A stretch of DNA of 64,000 nucleotides from Dyella terrae. Lineage in GTDB: Bacteria > Pseudomonadota > Gammaproteobacteria > Xanthomonadales > Rhodanobacteraceae. Below are positions 26,512-35,928 of the stretch, piece after piece (positions within the stretch are counted from its first letter, which is position 1; every line of letters begins with the position of its first letter). Made by a program: the position numbers and the translations under genes. The notes beneath the pieces are model-generated. The model saw only the letters and a program-made list of their open reading frames with translations, did no database searches and was not told the origin of the DNA. Location: positions 434,001-498,000 of the forward strand of contig NZ_SIZZ01000001.1 in assembly GCF_004322705.1 (NCBI RefSeq), in the 5' to 3' direction.

Positions 26512-27948
26512 TCAGGGAATGACCGGGCCTGGCACCGTAGGCGCGAAGTCGTGCGGTGCGAGGTTCTGGGTGAGGCGGAATACGCCTTCGTGCACTTTGC
26601 GCGGAAGCACGACGTCGAGCACGGTGGTCTGATGCGGCCGCAGGGCGTCGAGCAGATCGTCCGCCGGCGACATCGCGGCGAGCGCGTGATGGACCAGACC
26701 ATCCAGATCGATGGGCTGGATGCTGGCGGTGTAGGGGCGATGGGATGCGACGGCGGCGCGCAGGTTGCGTCGGGGTGACCTGGGATCGGCAACCCGATCA
26801 TCGCCGGCAAGCAGCGCGTAATTCAGAAAGAACGAGATGACGTTGGGCGCGAGCTTGTTTGCCTGTCGATCGAGCATGAAGCCTTCGGGCATCCAGTCGG
26901 GATTGGGTGGATTGCCGGCGGCCAGCAGGAAGCGTGCGTTTTGAAGGGCTTCGCCGGCATCGTCGGCCAGTCGCACGATCAGCAGGCTGCGTGGGTCGTG
27001 AATGTGCACGCGCGCCGGGAAAGGTCCGACACTTTCCAGCTCGACCTTGTTGGCGTCGCGCGCCGCGTTCTCCTGGTCGAACGCGTCACAGAGTCGCGCA
27101 TAGGCGGCACTGTCCCGTATGGCCAGGCAGCGCAGCGTCGCTTCGATGACGGCGTCCTGGGCGGCGGCCATGATGCCGTGCTCGTCACCGGAATGCGCGG
27201 CACCGGGAATGAGCTTGAATGCACTGCGGGGTGCGTGTGTCACATTGGGTTCAAGCGTGTCGCCGCGCGTGGTGGTGGCGCTACGTGTCAGCACGGCGTG
27301 CGTGGCATTGAGATTGGCAGCGGCCATGCGCACGACGCCATCGGAGCCGTCTTCGCCGGTGTAACTGTTGAGGTGGTCGTAGAGCTTGCGGTCCGGGCGA
27401 TCGCCGGTCAGCACGAAGAGGAACTGGTTGCGCGTCGCCGGGTCATTTCCATGAATGTGATCGATATTGAGCGACAGCGATGCGCTGCTGCCCAGTTCGA
27501 GCCAGTCGAGAATGCGTTTGCCGGGATCCACGCCGTTGAACCATGCATTGGCGCGCCCGAGGAAGTTCTTGCCCAGCTGGGCCAGGGCCGAGCCGAAGTT
27601 GGCCGGTGCCAGCATGACCAGGTGGCTCAGCCGGATGGTGCTGTGGGTGTTCGGGAATTCCCGTTGCGCGCGCAGCCATTCGCGCACCAACGGCCCGCCA
27701 GTGGAGTGGGTGATGCAGGCAAAGCTGGCGTCGGTGAGATGCAGGTCGCGCAGGGCGTGATCAAAGGCGCGGACCAGGTCCCCCATCGTGACGGCGTCGT
27801 TGAAGCTGACGTACTCGGACAGCCAGATATTGGCGATGCTGATCGGCATGCCAGTGGCAGACGCTTGCTGTTGCAGGCGCTGAGGAAGTGCGCCGTAGGT
27901 GGAGGTGTTGGTCACGCTCCAGCCGTGTACGAATACCAGGCTCGTCAT
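26512..27948 (-). CDS. Lipase/esterase-like alpha/beta hydrolase
   Basis: A 478-residue cytoplasmic-looking protein. The N terminus LVFVHGWSV is the first alpha/beta hydrolase strand and oxyanion region, and the nucleophile elbow is THSTGG with Ser about residue 85. A later GAAHSGDEHG may supply the histidine. The C-terminal 170 residues form an extra domain I do not recognise. No signal peptide is present. ATG 27948 has GGAG upstream. It is convergent with the ATPase, with only 4 bases between stops. The substrate is unknown; phospholipase or effector roles are possible but unsupported. Confidence 0.72.
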   Translation of the reverse strand: MTSLVFVHGWSVTNTSTYGALPQRLQQQASATGMPISIANIWLSEYVSFNDAVTMGDLVRAFDHALRDLHLTDASFACITHSTGGPLVREWLRAQREFPNTHSTIRLSHLVMLAPANFGSALAQLGKNFLGRANAWFNGVDPGKRILDWLELGSSASLSLNIDHIHGNDPATRNQFLFVLTGDRPDRKLYDHLNSYTGEDGSDGVVRMAAANLNATHAVLTRSATTTRGDTLEPNVTHAPRSAFKLIPGAAHSGDEHGIMAAAQDAVIEATLRCLAIRDSAAYARLCDAFDQENAARDANKVELESVGPFPARVHIHDPRSLLIVRLADDAGEALQNARFLLAAGNPPNPDWMPEGFMLDRQANKLAPNVISFFLNYALLAGDDRVADPRSPRRNLRAAVASHRPYTASIQPIDLDGLVHHALAAMSPADDLLDALRPHQTTVLDVVLPRKVHEGVFRLTQNLAPHDFAPTVPGPVIP

Positions 27949-28036
27949 GGCTCGACTCCGTGTCAGTGGGTCGAGTATCCATGAAAGACCTGACCGTCAG
28001 GGCACCGCCTGACGGCCAGATCGTGAAGGCGTGCGC

Positions 28037-29455
28037 TCAGTCGCGCATGTCTTCCAGTTCCATGCCCTTGGTTTCGCGGACGGCATAGACCACGAAGCCC
28101 AGCGAGAGCAGGGCGAACAACGCATACAGGCCATAGGCGAACGACAGGCCGATTTCGGCCAGGGCCGGGAAGCTGCTGGTGATGGCGAAATTGGCCAGCC
28201 ATTGGGCCGAGGCCGCCACCGCCAGGGCGATGGCGCGAATGCGGTTGGGGAACATCTCGCCCAGGAGCACCCACACCATCGGGCCCCAGCTCAGGCCGAA
28301 GAACACGACGTAGGCGTTGGCGGCCACGAGCGCCACCGGGCCCCAGGGGGCGGGCAGGGTCAGCGCGGCGCCGGTGCCGGTAGCTTGCGAGAAGCACCAT
28401 GCCATGAGCCCCAGCGTGACGGTCATGCCGGCCGAACCGATCACGAGCAGTGGCTTGCGGCCAATGCGGTCAACCAGGGCGATGGCGACCAGGGTGACCA
28501 GCACGTTCACGATGGAAGTGGCGACTGTGATGGTGAACGCGTCCGCCTCGCTGAATCCCACCGAGTGCCACAACGTGGACGAGTAGTAGAAGATGACATT
28601 GATGCCGACAAACTGCTGGAACACCGACAGCAGGATGCCGATCCACACGACAGGCAACAGCCCGGCGACCGGTCCGCGAAGATCGCGCAGGCGCGGGCGG
28701 TATTCAGAACGCAGGCTCTGCTGGATGTCGGTGACCTTGTGGTCCAGCGCCGATTCGTTGTGCAGGTCGAGTACCTGGCGCAGGACGTTCCTGGCCTCGG
28801 CGAGGCGACCCTTGGCGACGAGGTGGCGCGGCGATTCCGGTACGCCGAGGACGAGGCAGCCGTAGATCAGGGCAGGCACGACAGCGACAAGGAACATCCA
28901 GCGCCATGCTTCCAGGCCGAGCCACAGTGCTTTGGCCGCACCACCCGCCGTATTGGCGAGAAAGGCATCGCTCAAAAGCGCGGCAAAGATGCCGAGCACA
29001 ATCGCAAGTTGCTGCAATGAGCCAAGCCGTCCGCGCACCTGGGCGGGCGAGACTTCGGCGATGTAGGTCGGTGCAATGACCGAGGCCATGCCCACGCCAA
29101 TGCCGCCTACCAGTCGCCACGCTATCAGGTCCCACACGCCGTGGACCAGGCCCGAGCCCAGCGCACTGACAGCCAGCAGCACGGCAGCCACCTGCATGGT
29201 CCGCACGCGGCCCAGGCGATCGGCCAGCGGGCCGGCGTACCAGGCGCCGAGCGCCGAGCCGAGCAGGGCGCAGGAAACCGCGAAGCCGATGTGTCCGGCG
29301 CCCAGGTCGAAGTTGCCGCGAATGGCGTCCACCGCGCCATTGATGACGGCCGTGTCGAAGCCGAACAGGAATCCGCCCAGTGCCGCTGCGGCGGCGATGA
29401 GTACGACACGTGCCGTAGCCCGCTGGTCCAGACCATTGATATCCACTGCGCTCAT
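28037..29455 (-). CDS. MFS sugar:H+ symporter (sugar porter family)
   Basis: A 472-residue 12-helix transporter with sugar-porter signatures: GFLFGFDTAVINGAV in helix 1, DRLGRVRTMQ after helix 2, PESPRHLVAKGR before the central loop and DRIGRKPLLV in the second half, ending in PETKG-like RETKGMELEDM. It resembles XylE/GalP/GlcP, which import xylose, galactose or glucose. The first ATG is 29455 (a TTG precedes it) with GGGGAGGG upstream. It is divergent from a YdcF-like gene. The substrate cannot be assigned. Confidence 0.9.
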   Translation of the reverse strand: MSAVDINGLDQRATARVVLIAAAAALGGFLFGFDTAVINGAVDAIRGNFDLGAGHIGFAVSCALLGSALGAWYAGPLADRLGRVRTMQVAAVLLAVSALGSGLVHGVWDLIAWRLVGGIGVGMASVIAPTYIAEVSPAQVRGRLGSLQQLAIVLGIFAALLSDAFLANTAGGAAKALWLGLEAWRWMFLVAVVPALIYGCLVLGVPESPRHLVAKGRLAEARNVLRQVLDLHNESALDHKVTDIQQSLRSEYRPRLRDLRGPVAGLLPVVWIGILLSVFQQFVGINVIFYYSSTLWHSVGFSEADAFTITVATSIVNVLVTLVAIALVDRIGRKPLLVIGSAGMTVTLGLMAWCFSQATGTGAALTLPAPWGPVALVAANAYVVFFGLSWGPMVWVLLGEMFPNRIRAIALAVAASAQWLANFAITSSFPALAEIGLSFAYGLYALFALLSLGFVVYAVRETKGMELEDMRD

Positions 29456-29609
29456 CAAACCCTCCCCGGTATCGACGCGCTAAACGTTGGCCGATTCTGG
29501 CTTGCCCGCGCACGTCTGTTTCATGAATACGTATGCAAGTGATGGTGCAATGCCGTATATCTGCGCAGCCAGTCGGCGAATGCCTGAGTTCGTCGCCTGT
29601 TTTCCTACG

Positions 29610-30410
29610 ATGGCGTGGGAAGCATCCGTAACCCTTTGGGATTATCTGATCATGACCTTGCTTATCGTCGTCCTGCTCGTGTTGCTTGGTGTTGCGCTGC
29701 GATGGCGGCGCAAGCGCAGCGCGGGAGCGTGGGCCATGGGTTTGGGTGTGGTGATGGGCTTGGGCGTGGGGTGTGGCCCTGTGCCGTCATGGATGCTGCA
29801 ACACTTGCAGGGTGGCTTTGACAATCGGCCACCGCCGCAGTGGTCAGAGCGCAATGCGATCGTGCTGCTGGGGGCCGGTACCTACACGGTGCCTGGCGAA
29901 GACCGGGTCGAGCCAAGTTATTTCGCACAAGGTCGGTTGCTGGAGACTGTCGAGCTTTACCGCGCGTGCAAGTCGGCCGGGGCTGACTGCAAGGTTTTCG
30001 TGACGGGTGGCGACGTGCAGTCGCATGGCGTGTCGGAAGCGGAGACCTACCAGCACAGTTTGCTGGCGGCCGGGTTGCCGGCGGCGGACGTGCAGGTAGA
30101 GACGCGCAGCCAGAGTACGTGGCAGAACGCGCAGTTCACCAAGCCGATGCTGGATGGCTATGGTGCGCAGCAGATCTTGCTGGTGAGTTCAGCGACGCAC
30201 CTGAAGCGAAGCCTGTTGTACTTCGCGCACTTCGGGATCAAGCCGCTGCCGATGCGCGGCGATCTGTTGAAGGCCATCTGGACGCCGTATCCACAGGGAT
30301 GGAATTTCGCAGTGGCCGATGCCGCATTGCACGAGTACATCGGGATCGCGCGGTACTACGTGTACAACGCAATGGGGCTGAATGCGCCGGCCATTCCCGC
30401 GCGGGAGTAG
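29610..30410 (+). CDS. YdcF/ElyC-family (DUF218) membrane protein
   Basis: About 266 residues. Two N-terminal hydrophobic segments (TLLIVVLLVLLGVALRW; GLGVVMGLGVGCG) are followed by a DUF218 domain (AIVLLGAGTYTVPG, VFVTGGD, SEAETYQHSLLAAGLPAADVQVETRSQSTWQNA, ILLVSSATHLKRSLLYF). Members such as ElyC and SanA act at the envelope in peptidoglycan precursor or permeability control. The frame opens at 29487; ATG 29610 and ATG 29652 are alternatives without strong ribosome sites. It appears monocistronic. Confidence 0.82.
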   Translation: MAWEASVTLWDYLIMTLLIVVLLVLLGVALRWRRKRSAGAWAMGLGVVMGLGVGCGPVPSWMLQHLQGGFDNRPPPQWSERNAIVLLGAGTYTVPGEDRVEPSYFAQGRLLETVELYRACKSAGADCKVFVTGGDVQSHGVSEAETYQHSLLAAGLPAADVQVETRSQSTWQNAQFTKPMLDGYGAQQILLVSSATHLKRSLLYFAHFGIKPLPMRGDLLKAIWTPYPQGWNFAVADAALHEYIGIARYYVYNAMGLNAPAIPARE

Positions 30411-30484
30411 CAGGCGCGATCCGGTTGGGTGCGTAGTGGTGTCGGGGTTCCGGCGAACGCTGCCATCCAGCGTCTGTGAGCCGC

Positions 30485-30515
30485 AAAAAGGGGCGACGCT
30501 TTCCAGGTCGCCCCC
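30485..30515 (-). terminator. Rho-independent terminator after the alcohol dehydrogenase
   Basis: On the minus strand, a perfect 8-bp stem GGGGCGAC / GTCGCCCC (30490-30497 and 30507-30514) is followed by TTTTT, just past the dehydrogenase stop at 30522. Confidence 0.88.
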
Positions 30516-30521
30516 TGCACA

Positions 30522-31583
30522 TCAACCCGCCTTCTTCAACGAAGCCAGGTCAATCACGAAGCGATACCGCACATCGCTCTTGAGCATGCGCGTATAGGCC
30601 TCGTTGATGTTCTGGATGTCGAGCATTTCGATGTCGGAGACGATGTTGTGCTCGGCGCAGAAGTCGAGCATTTCCTGCGTTTCGGCGATGCCGCCGATGG
30701 CCGAGCCCGAGATCGAGCGGCGGCCCGAAACCACCATGCCGGCTTGCACGGCCGGTTCGATCGGTTCGAGCAGGCCCACCAGGCACAGCATGCCGTTGAC
30801 GGCGAGCGTGGCCAGGTACGGATTGAGATCATGCGGCGACGGGACGGTGTCCAGGATGAAGTCGAACTGGCGCGAGACCGCCTTCATCTGATCCTTGTCG
30901 GTGGACAGCACGACGTGGTCGGCGCCCAGGCGACGGGCTTCGGCTTCCTTGTCCGGGGTGCGCGTGAACAGAGTCACGTCGGCGCCCATGGCCTTGGCGA
31001 ACTTCAGGCCCATGTGGCCGAGGCCGCCCAGGCCGATCACCGCGACCTTGCTGCCCTTGCCGATCTTCCAGTGGCGCAGCGGGGAGTAGGTGGTGATGCC
31101 AGCGCACAGCAGCGGCGCGGCGGCCTTCAGGTCGAGCTTGTCCGAGATCGACACGACGAACTTGTCCGAAACGACGATGCGCTCGGAGTAGCCGCCGAAG
31201 GTCGGCATGTTGTCGCGGCGATCGACGCCGTTATAGGTCCAGACTGCCCCCTTTTCGCAGTACTGCTCGAGGCCGGCGTTGCAGGAGGCGCAGTCCAGGC
31301 AGGAGTCGACCATGCAGCCCACGCCGACCGTGTCGCCGACCTTGAACTTGGTCACGTCCTTGCCGACGGCGCTGACGCGACCGACGATTTCGTGGCCCGG
31401 GACCATCGGGTAGATGCTGTTCTTCCACTCATTGCGGGCCTGGTGGATGTCGGAGTGGCAGACGCCGCAGTAAGCGATGTCGATCACCACGTCGTTGGGG
31501 CGCGGGTCGCGGCGCTCGAAGCGATGCGGCGCCAGCGGGGTGGTGGCCGACTGGGCGGCGTAGCCGTTGATGCTCAGGGTCAT
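30522..31583 (-). CDS. Zinc-dependent NADP(H) alcohol dehydrogenase (YahK/AdhA-like)
   Basis: A 353-residue medium-chain dehydrogenase. Catalytic zinc ligands lie in CGVCHSDIH and PGHEIVG, the structural zinc site is the four-Cys lobe CLDCASCNAGLEQYC, and the nucleotide fold is GLGGLGHMGLKFAK. The R in LFTRTPDKE after the second strand favours NADPH. It is close to YahK-type broad aldehyde reductases that detoxify short aldehydes. ATG 31583 has GGAGGAG upstream; the frame open to 31616 is not needed. It is divergent from an AraC regulator, the usual partner for inducible aldehyde reductases. Confidence 0.92.
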   Translation of the reverse strand: MTLSINGYAAQSATTPLAPHRFERRDPRPNDVVIDIAYCGVCHSDIHQARNEWKNSIYPMVPGHEIVGRVSAVGKDVTKFKVGDTVGVGCMVDSCLDCASCNAGLEQYCEKGAVWTYNGVDRRDNMPTFGGYSERIVVSDKFVVSISDKLDLKAAAPLLCAGITTYSPLRHWKIGKGSKVAVIGLGGLGHMGLKFAKAMGADVTLFTRTPDKEAEARRLGADHVVLSTDKDQMKAVSRQFDFILDTVPSPHDLNPYLATLAVNGMLCLVGLLEPIEPAVQAGMVVSGRRSISGSAIGGIAETQEMLDFCAEHNIVSDIEMLDIQNINEAYTRMLKSDVRYRFVIDLASLKKAG

Positions 31584-31763
31584 GGGGTCTCTCCTCCAGG
31601 TGAACGGGTACAGCAAGGCGACAAAGTATGCGGATCGGGTGTGGAGGACAGGTAGCCGATTCCTGCGAGTTCCTTGCCCGATTCTGCAAGTCTCACAGGG
31701 CAGGGCTCGCCTCGGTCTGGAGGAACAGGCAAGCTATGGGGGTCCGGTCTTTGTGTCAGTCCC

Positions 31764-32687
31764 ATGAATGCCAAGCTTTCAGAAGTTTCTGCCGTTTCAC
31801 GCCTCCAGCAGGATCGCGAGGAACTGACAGCCCTGGTTGAACGATTCGCCCCAGCCGAGGGCACGCATCCGACCGCCTGGGCGCCCCTGACGCTGTTCCG
31901 CGCCAACTCGAACAGCGTGCCCACCTGCGCGCTTTACGAGCCCAGCCTTGGTCTCGCCCTTCAGGGGCGCAAGCAGATCCTGGTGGGCAAGGAATCCATG
32001 GCGCACGGGCCGGCCACCTATCTCCTGACGTCGGTCGATGTGCCCGTGACGGCCCAGGTGTCGTACGCGACGCCGGAAGAGCCGTGCCTGTGCCTGAACT
32101 TTCGCTTCGATCTCCAGCGCATCCGCGAACTGTTGCACGACGTACCGGTGGAACCCGCCCCGGTCGGGCCGGCGCGAGGCATTGCACTGAGTCCGATGGA
32201 TGCGGGTTTGATCGACCCGCTGCTGCGCCTCGTTCGCCTGTTGGCGACGCCGGAGGATCTGCCGATTCTGGGGCCGTTGATCGAGCGCGAACTTTTCTAT
32301 CGCCTGCTCACCGGCGCGCAAGGTGCGCGTCTTGCACAGATAGCCACGGCGGGTACCCAGGGCAGCCAGATCGCGCGCGCCATCCAGTGGCTGCGCGAGT
32401 GTTATGCCCAGCCGCTGCGGATCGATGACCTGGCCGGCATGGTGAACATGAGCGCGTCGTCGCTGCATCACCACTTCCGTGCCATGACGGCGATGAGTCC
32501 GTTGCAATACCAGAAGAGCCTCCGGTTGCAGGAGGCTCGTCGCTTGCTGCTCGCCGAGCGCTGCGATGTCGCGACGGCCGCACATCGGGTGGGATACGAA
32601 AGCCCGTCGCAGTTCAGCCGCGAATACTCTCGCCAGTTCGGCTCCCCGCCGGTGCGCGACGTGGGCCGCTTGCGCGTTGCCGGTTGA
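31764..32687 (+). CDS. AraC-family regulator (YqhC-like)
   Basis: A 307-residue regulator. The N-terminal AraC_N cupin-like domain covers about 30-190 (PSLGLALQGRKQILVG). Two C-terminal helix-turn-helix motifs follow (PLRIDDLAGMVNMSASSLHHHFRAMTAMSP; DVATAAHRVGYESPSQFSREYSRQFG). It is divergent from the aldehyde reductase with about 180 bases between starts, as YqhC is from yqhD, so it likely activates that gene in response to aldehydes. ATG 31764 fits the family start; the frame opens at 31674. Confidence 0.87.
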   Translation: MNAKLSEVSAVSRLQQDREELTALVERFAPAEGTHPTAWAPLTLFRANSNSVPTCALYEPSLGLALQGRKQILVGKESMAHGPATYLLTSVDVPVTAQVSYATPEEPCLCLNFRFDLQRIRELLHDVPVEPAPVGPARGIALSPMDAGLIDPLLRLVRLLATPEDLPILGPLIERELFYRLLTGAQGARLAQIATAGTQGSQIARAIQWLRECYAQPLRIDDLAGMVNMSASSLHHHFRAMTAMSPLQYQKSLRLQEARRLLLAERCDVATAAHRVGYESPSQFSREYSRQFGSPPVRDVGRLRVAG

Positions 32688-32690
32688 TTG

Positions 32691-32716
32691 AAAAGTGCCG
32701 CGCGTGCGGCTCTTTC
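32691..32716. terminator. Bidirectional terminator between araC-like and aldehyde dehydrogenase genes
   Basis: GCCGC-GCGT-GCGGC (32697-32710) flanked by AAAAG and TCTTT, so T-rich tails occur on both strands between the convergent genes. Confidence 0.6.
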
Positions 32717-32725
32717 GTTCAGGGG

Positions 32726-34156
32726 TTACCGGCCTTTCATCACCATCAGGCGCAGTTCCGACATATCGTCGATGGCGTAGCGCACGCCCTCGCGTCCCAG
32801 GCCCGACAGCTTCACGCCGCCGTAGGGCATGTTGTCCACGCGGAAGCTGGGGATGTCGTTGACGATCACTCCGCCTTGTTCGAGTTCGTCCCAGGCGCGC
32901 ATGGCGTGGTCGAGGCTGTCGGTGAAAATGCCCGCCTGCAAACCGAAGTCCGAGTCGTTGACCCGCGCGACCGCGTCTTCGAAGTCCTTGTAGCGGGAGA
33001 GCAGGGCGAACGGCCCGAAGACTTCGAGGCGGTTGACCTTGGCGTCGGTGGGCACGTCTTCCATCAAGGTGGCCTCGAGCATCGCGCCCTTGCGCTTGCC
33101 GCCGCAAAGCAGCTTGCCGCCGGCTTTGCGCGCTTCGTCGATCCAGCCATGCAGTCGATCGGCGGCGGCTTCGTCGATCATGGGGCCGAGAAAGGTTTCC
33201 TTTTTCTTTGGGTCGCCGGATTTGAGGGCTTTCACGGCGGCGACCAGCTTCTTTTTCAGCGCGTCATAGATGGCGTCGTGCGCATAGATCCGCTGCACGC
33301 TGATGCAGCTCTGGCCCGATTGGTAGAAGGCGCCGAAGATCAGGCGTTCGACCACCTTGTCGAGCTTGGGACCCTGATCCCCATCCACGATGCACGCTGC
33401 GTTGCCGCCCAGCTCCAGCGTGACCTTCTTGTGGCCGGCACGTGCCTTGAGATCCCAGCCGATCTGTCCGCCCGTGAATGACAGCAACTTGAAGCGTGCA
33501 TCTTCCACCAGCGGGCTGGCGTGCTTGCCGTCGAGCGTAAGGATGGAAAACGCGCCCTCGGGCAAGTCGGTTTCAGCCAGCACTTCCCCAATGATGAGCG
33601 CGCCGATGGGGGTGCGTTCCGCGGGTTTGAGCACGAAAGGACAACCTGCGGCGATGGCCGGGGCAACCTTGTGCGCTACGAGGTTCAGCGGGAAATTGAA
33701 CGGCGTGATGAACGACACGGGACCGATCGGTACGCGCTTGGTGTAGCCGTGATAGCCATTGAGGCGCTTGGCGATTTCCAGGTTGATGGTTTCGCCGTTG
33801 ACGCGCACCGATTCCTCGGCGGCAATGGTGAAAGTCTCGATCAGACGCGTAACTTCACCGGCGGAATCCTTGATGGGTTTGCCCGCTTCCACGCAAAGCG
33901 CATAGGCCAGTTCATCCTTGCGCTCGCTGAAGCGCTGCACGCAGTGCTGCAGCACGGCTTGTCGTGCCCATGGCTTGAACTCGCGCATGGGGCCGGCGGC
34001 TTTCACGGCGGCCGCGATCGCTTTCTCCACGGCTTTCGCATCCGGTACGGCGACCCGCGTGGCGACCTTGCCGGAGTACTTGTCCAGCACGTCCATCTGT
34101 TCCTTGGACTGCTGTGCCTTGTTGGCGAGGTAGTAGGGGTATTTCTTGGCAAGCAT
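32726..34156 (-). CDS. NAD(P)-dependent aldehyde dehydrogenase
   Basis: A 476-residue ALDH superfamily enzyme. It has the cofactor region (GPVSFITPFNFPLNLVAHKVAPA, KPAERTP), the catalytic glutamate in ELGGNA and the nucleophile Cys in GQSCISVQRI. It resembles non-phosphorylating glyceraldehyde-3-phosphate and lactaldehyde-type dehydrogenases, but the substrate is unclear. ATG 34156 has GGAG 5 bases upstream and lies 11 bases after the acetolactate-synthase-like gene, so the two form an operon. Such pairs would handle reactive aldehydes or pyruvate-derived products. Confidence 0.92.
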   Translation of the reverse strand: MLAKKYPYYLANKAQQSKEQMDVLDKYSGKVATRVAVPDAKAVEKAIAAAVKAAGPMREFKPWARQAVLQHCVQRFSERKDELAYALCVEAGKPIKDSAGEVTRLIETFTIAAEESVRVNGETINLEIAKRLNGYHGYTKRVPIGPVSFITPFNFPLNLVAHKVAPAIAAGCPFVLKPAERTPIGALIIGEVLAETDLPEGAFSILTLDGKHASPLVEDARFKLLSFTGGQIGWDLKARAGHKKVTLELGGNAACIVDGDQGPKLDKVVERLIFGAFYQSGQSCISVQRIYAHDAIYDALKKKLVAAVKALKSGDPKKKETFLGPMIDEAAADRLHGWIDEARKAGGKLLCGGKRKGAMLEATLMEDVPTDAKVNRLEVFGPFALLSRYKDFEDAVARVNDSDFGLQAGIFTDSLDHAMRAWDELEQGGVIVNDIPSFRVDNMPYGGVKLSGLGREGVRYAIDDMSELRLMVMKGR

Positions 34157-34167
34157 GGGTGACTCCG

Positions 34168-35814
34168 TTAGCGAATCGCTGCACTGAGTTGACGGATTTC
34201 TTCGCTGAGTATGCGGTGGTTGTCGCTGTAATCGATCAACAGGTCGATGAGATGGACGCCGCCCTCGTCAAAAGCCTTCCTGAGCGTCGGCAGGAAATCC
34301 TCAGCGCGTTCAGGGCGGTGGCCCTGGGCGCCGTGCGCCTGGGCGAAGGCGACGAAATCGGGATTGCTGAACTGCATGCCGAAGTCGGGATAGCCCATCT
34401 CAGCCTGTTTCCAGCGGATCATGCCGTAGGCGTCGTCGCGCAGCAGCAGAATGACGAGATCCTGCTTGAGGCGCACGGCGGTCTCCAGCTCCTGCGCATT
34501 CATCATGAAGCCACCATCACCGCATATCGCCAGAACCTTGCGATCCGGAAAGACCATCTTTGCGGCCATCGCCGACGGCAGGCCCGCGCCCATGGTGGCC
34601 AGCGCGTTGTCGAGCAGGACGGTGTTGGGCTGGCGCGCGCGGTAGTAGCGCGCGTACCAGATCTTGTACATGCCGTTGTCGAGGCACAGTACGCCGTCAT
34701 CGGGCATGTAGCGGCGCGTATCCGCCACCACCCGTACCGGGTGCATGGGGAAGCGCGGGTCGTCGGAATGATCGATCAACTGTTGCTCGAACGCCGCGCG
34801 CACTTTGTCGAAGAAGCGGAAGTCCCAGTGGGCCTGCGGTGTGAGTGCATCGGTCAGACGTTCGACCGTATGCGCGATATCGCCCACCACTTCGATCTGC
34901 GGGAAATAGACGGTGTCGACTTCGGCGGAGGAGAAGTTGATGTGGATGACGGTGCGACGCCCCTTGTGCATGAAGAAGGGCGGTTTCTCGACCACGTCAT
35001 GGCCGACGTTGATGATGACGTCGGCGGCATCGATGGCGCGATGGACGAAGTCGCCATCGGAGAGGGCGGCATTGCCGAGCCAGAGGGGATGGTCCTCATC
35101 CACGACGCCCTTGCCCATCTGCGTGGTGAAGAACGGCAGGCCAAGCTTGTCGATGAAGTCGCGCAGGGCAACGGCAGTGCGCTGACGGTTGGCCGCCGCG
35201 CCGATCATGAGTATCGGATGCCTGGCCGAAGTGATTGCCTCGCCCGCCTGCAGGAGTGCGGCGTCGTCCGGCGAAGGGCGTCGCGCGTACTCGGTGGGAA
35301 GCATGATGACTTCATCGACGTCGTCGCGTGCGATGTCTTCGGGCAGTTCGAGATGGACGGCGCCTGGCCGTTCCTCTTCGGCAAGACGGAAGGCTTCGCG
35401 CACGCGTGCGGGAATCGTCGGCGCGGAAACCAGTTGCCGGGTGTACTTGGTCAGTGGTTGCATCATGTCGACGACGTCGACCAACTGGAACAGGCCCTGC
35501 TTGTGCGTGCGGATCGGTTTCTGGCCGGTGATCATCATCATCGGCATGGCGCCGAGCTGGGCGTAGGCGGCGGCCGTTACGAGATTGGTTGCACCCGGGC
35601 CCAATGTGGCCAGCGCAACGCCGGCTTCGCCAGTCAGGCGTCCCCAGGTGGCGGCCATGAAACCGGCGGCTTGCTCGTGGCGCGTCACGATCAGCTGGAT
35701 GGGCGATTCCCTCAATGCTTCAACGAGATCGAGGTTTTCTTCACCCGGGACACCGAAGATGCGTCGTACGCCTTCGGCTTCGAGCGCCTTCACGAACAAT
35801 GCTGCTGCTTTCAT
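34168..35814 (-). CDS. Thiamine-diphosphate enzyme, acetolactate synthase large-subunit-like
   Basis: A 548-residue TPP enzyme with the three canonical domains. The N-terminal domain has FGVPGEENLDLVEAL and the catalytic glutamate in TRHEQAAGFMA. The C-terminal domain has GDGGFMMNAQELETAV and then RDDAYGM where acetolactate synthases usually show NDNAYG or similar. No small-subunit gene is nearby, so a catabolic acetolactate synthase is the best call. ATG 35814 starts the conserved domain; no ribosome site is visible. It is followed after 11 bases by the aldehyde dehydrogenase. Confidence 0.87.
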   Translation of the reverse strand: MKAAALFVKALEAEGVRRIFGVPGEENLDLVEALRESPIQLIVTRHEQAAGFMAATWGRLTGEAGVALATLGPGATNLVTAAAYAQLGAMPMMMITGQKPIRTHKQGLFQLVDVVDMMQPLTKYTRQLVSAPTIPARVREAFRLAEEERPGAVHLELPEDIARDDVDEVIMLPTEYARRPSPDDAALLQAGEAITSARHPILMIGAAANRQRTAVALRDFIDKLGLPFFTTQMGKGVVDEDHPLWLGNAALSDGDFVHRAIDAADVIINVGHDVVEKPPFFMHKGRRTVIHINFSSAEVDTVYFPQIEVVGDIAHTVERLTDALTPQAHWDFRFFDKVRAAFEQQLIDHSDDPRFPMHPVRVVADTRRYMPDDGVLCLDNGMYKIWYARYYRARQPNTVLLDNALATMGAGLPSAMAAKMVFPDRKVLAICGDGGFMMNAQELETAVRLKQDLVILLLRDDAYGMIRWKQAEMGYPDFGMQFSNPDFVAFAQAHGAQGHRPERAEDFLPTLRKAFDEGGVHLIDLLIDYSDNHRILSEEIRQLSAAIR

Positions 35815-35928
35815 CGGGGAGCAACTCTGCGTGGTTAAACACAGCGAGGCAGGATGGGGGATGGGGCGTTGGGAAGGGGTGAAGCTGACGAAGACCAAGG
35901 TATCGGTCTGGAAAGGCGCATGCGCGCT

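Noticed and set aside
26508-26525. TCCCTCAGGGA between the ATPase and lipase genes as a terminator
   Set aside because: The stem is five bases with a one-base loop and no U-tract.
26941-27984. A 347-residue plus-strand open frame
   Set aside because: It is antisense to the lipase-like gene, with low-complexity composition and no motif.
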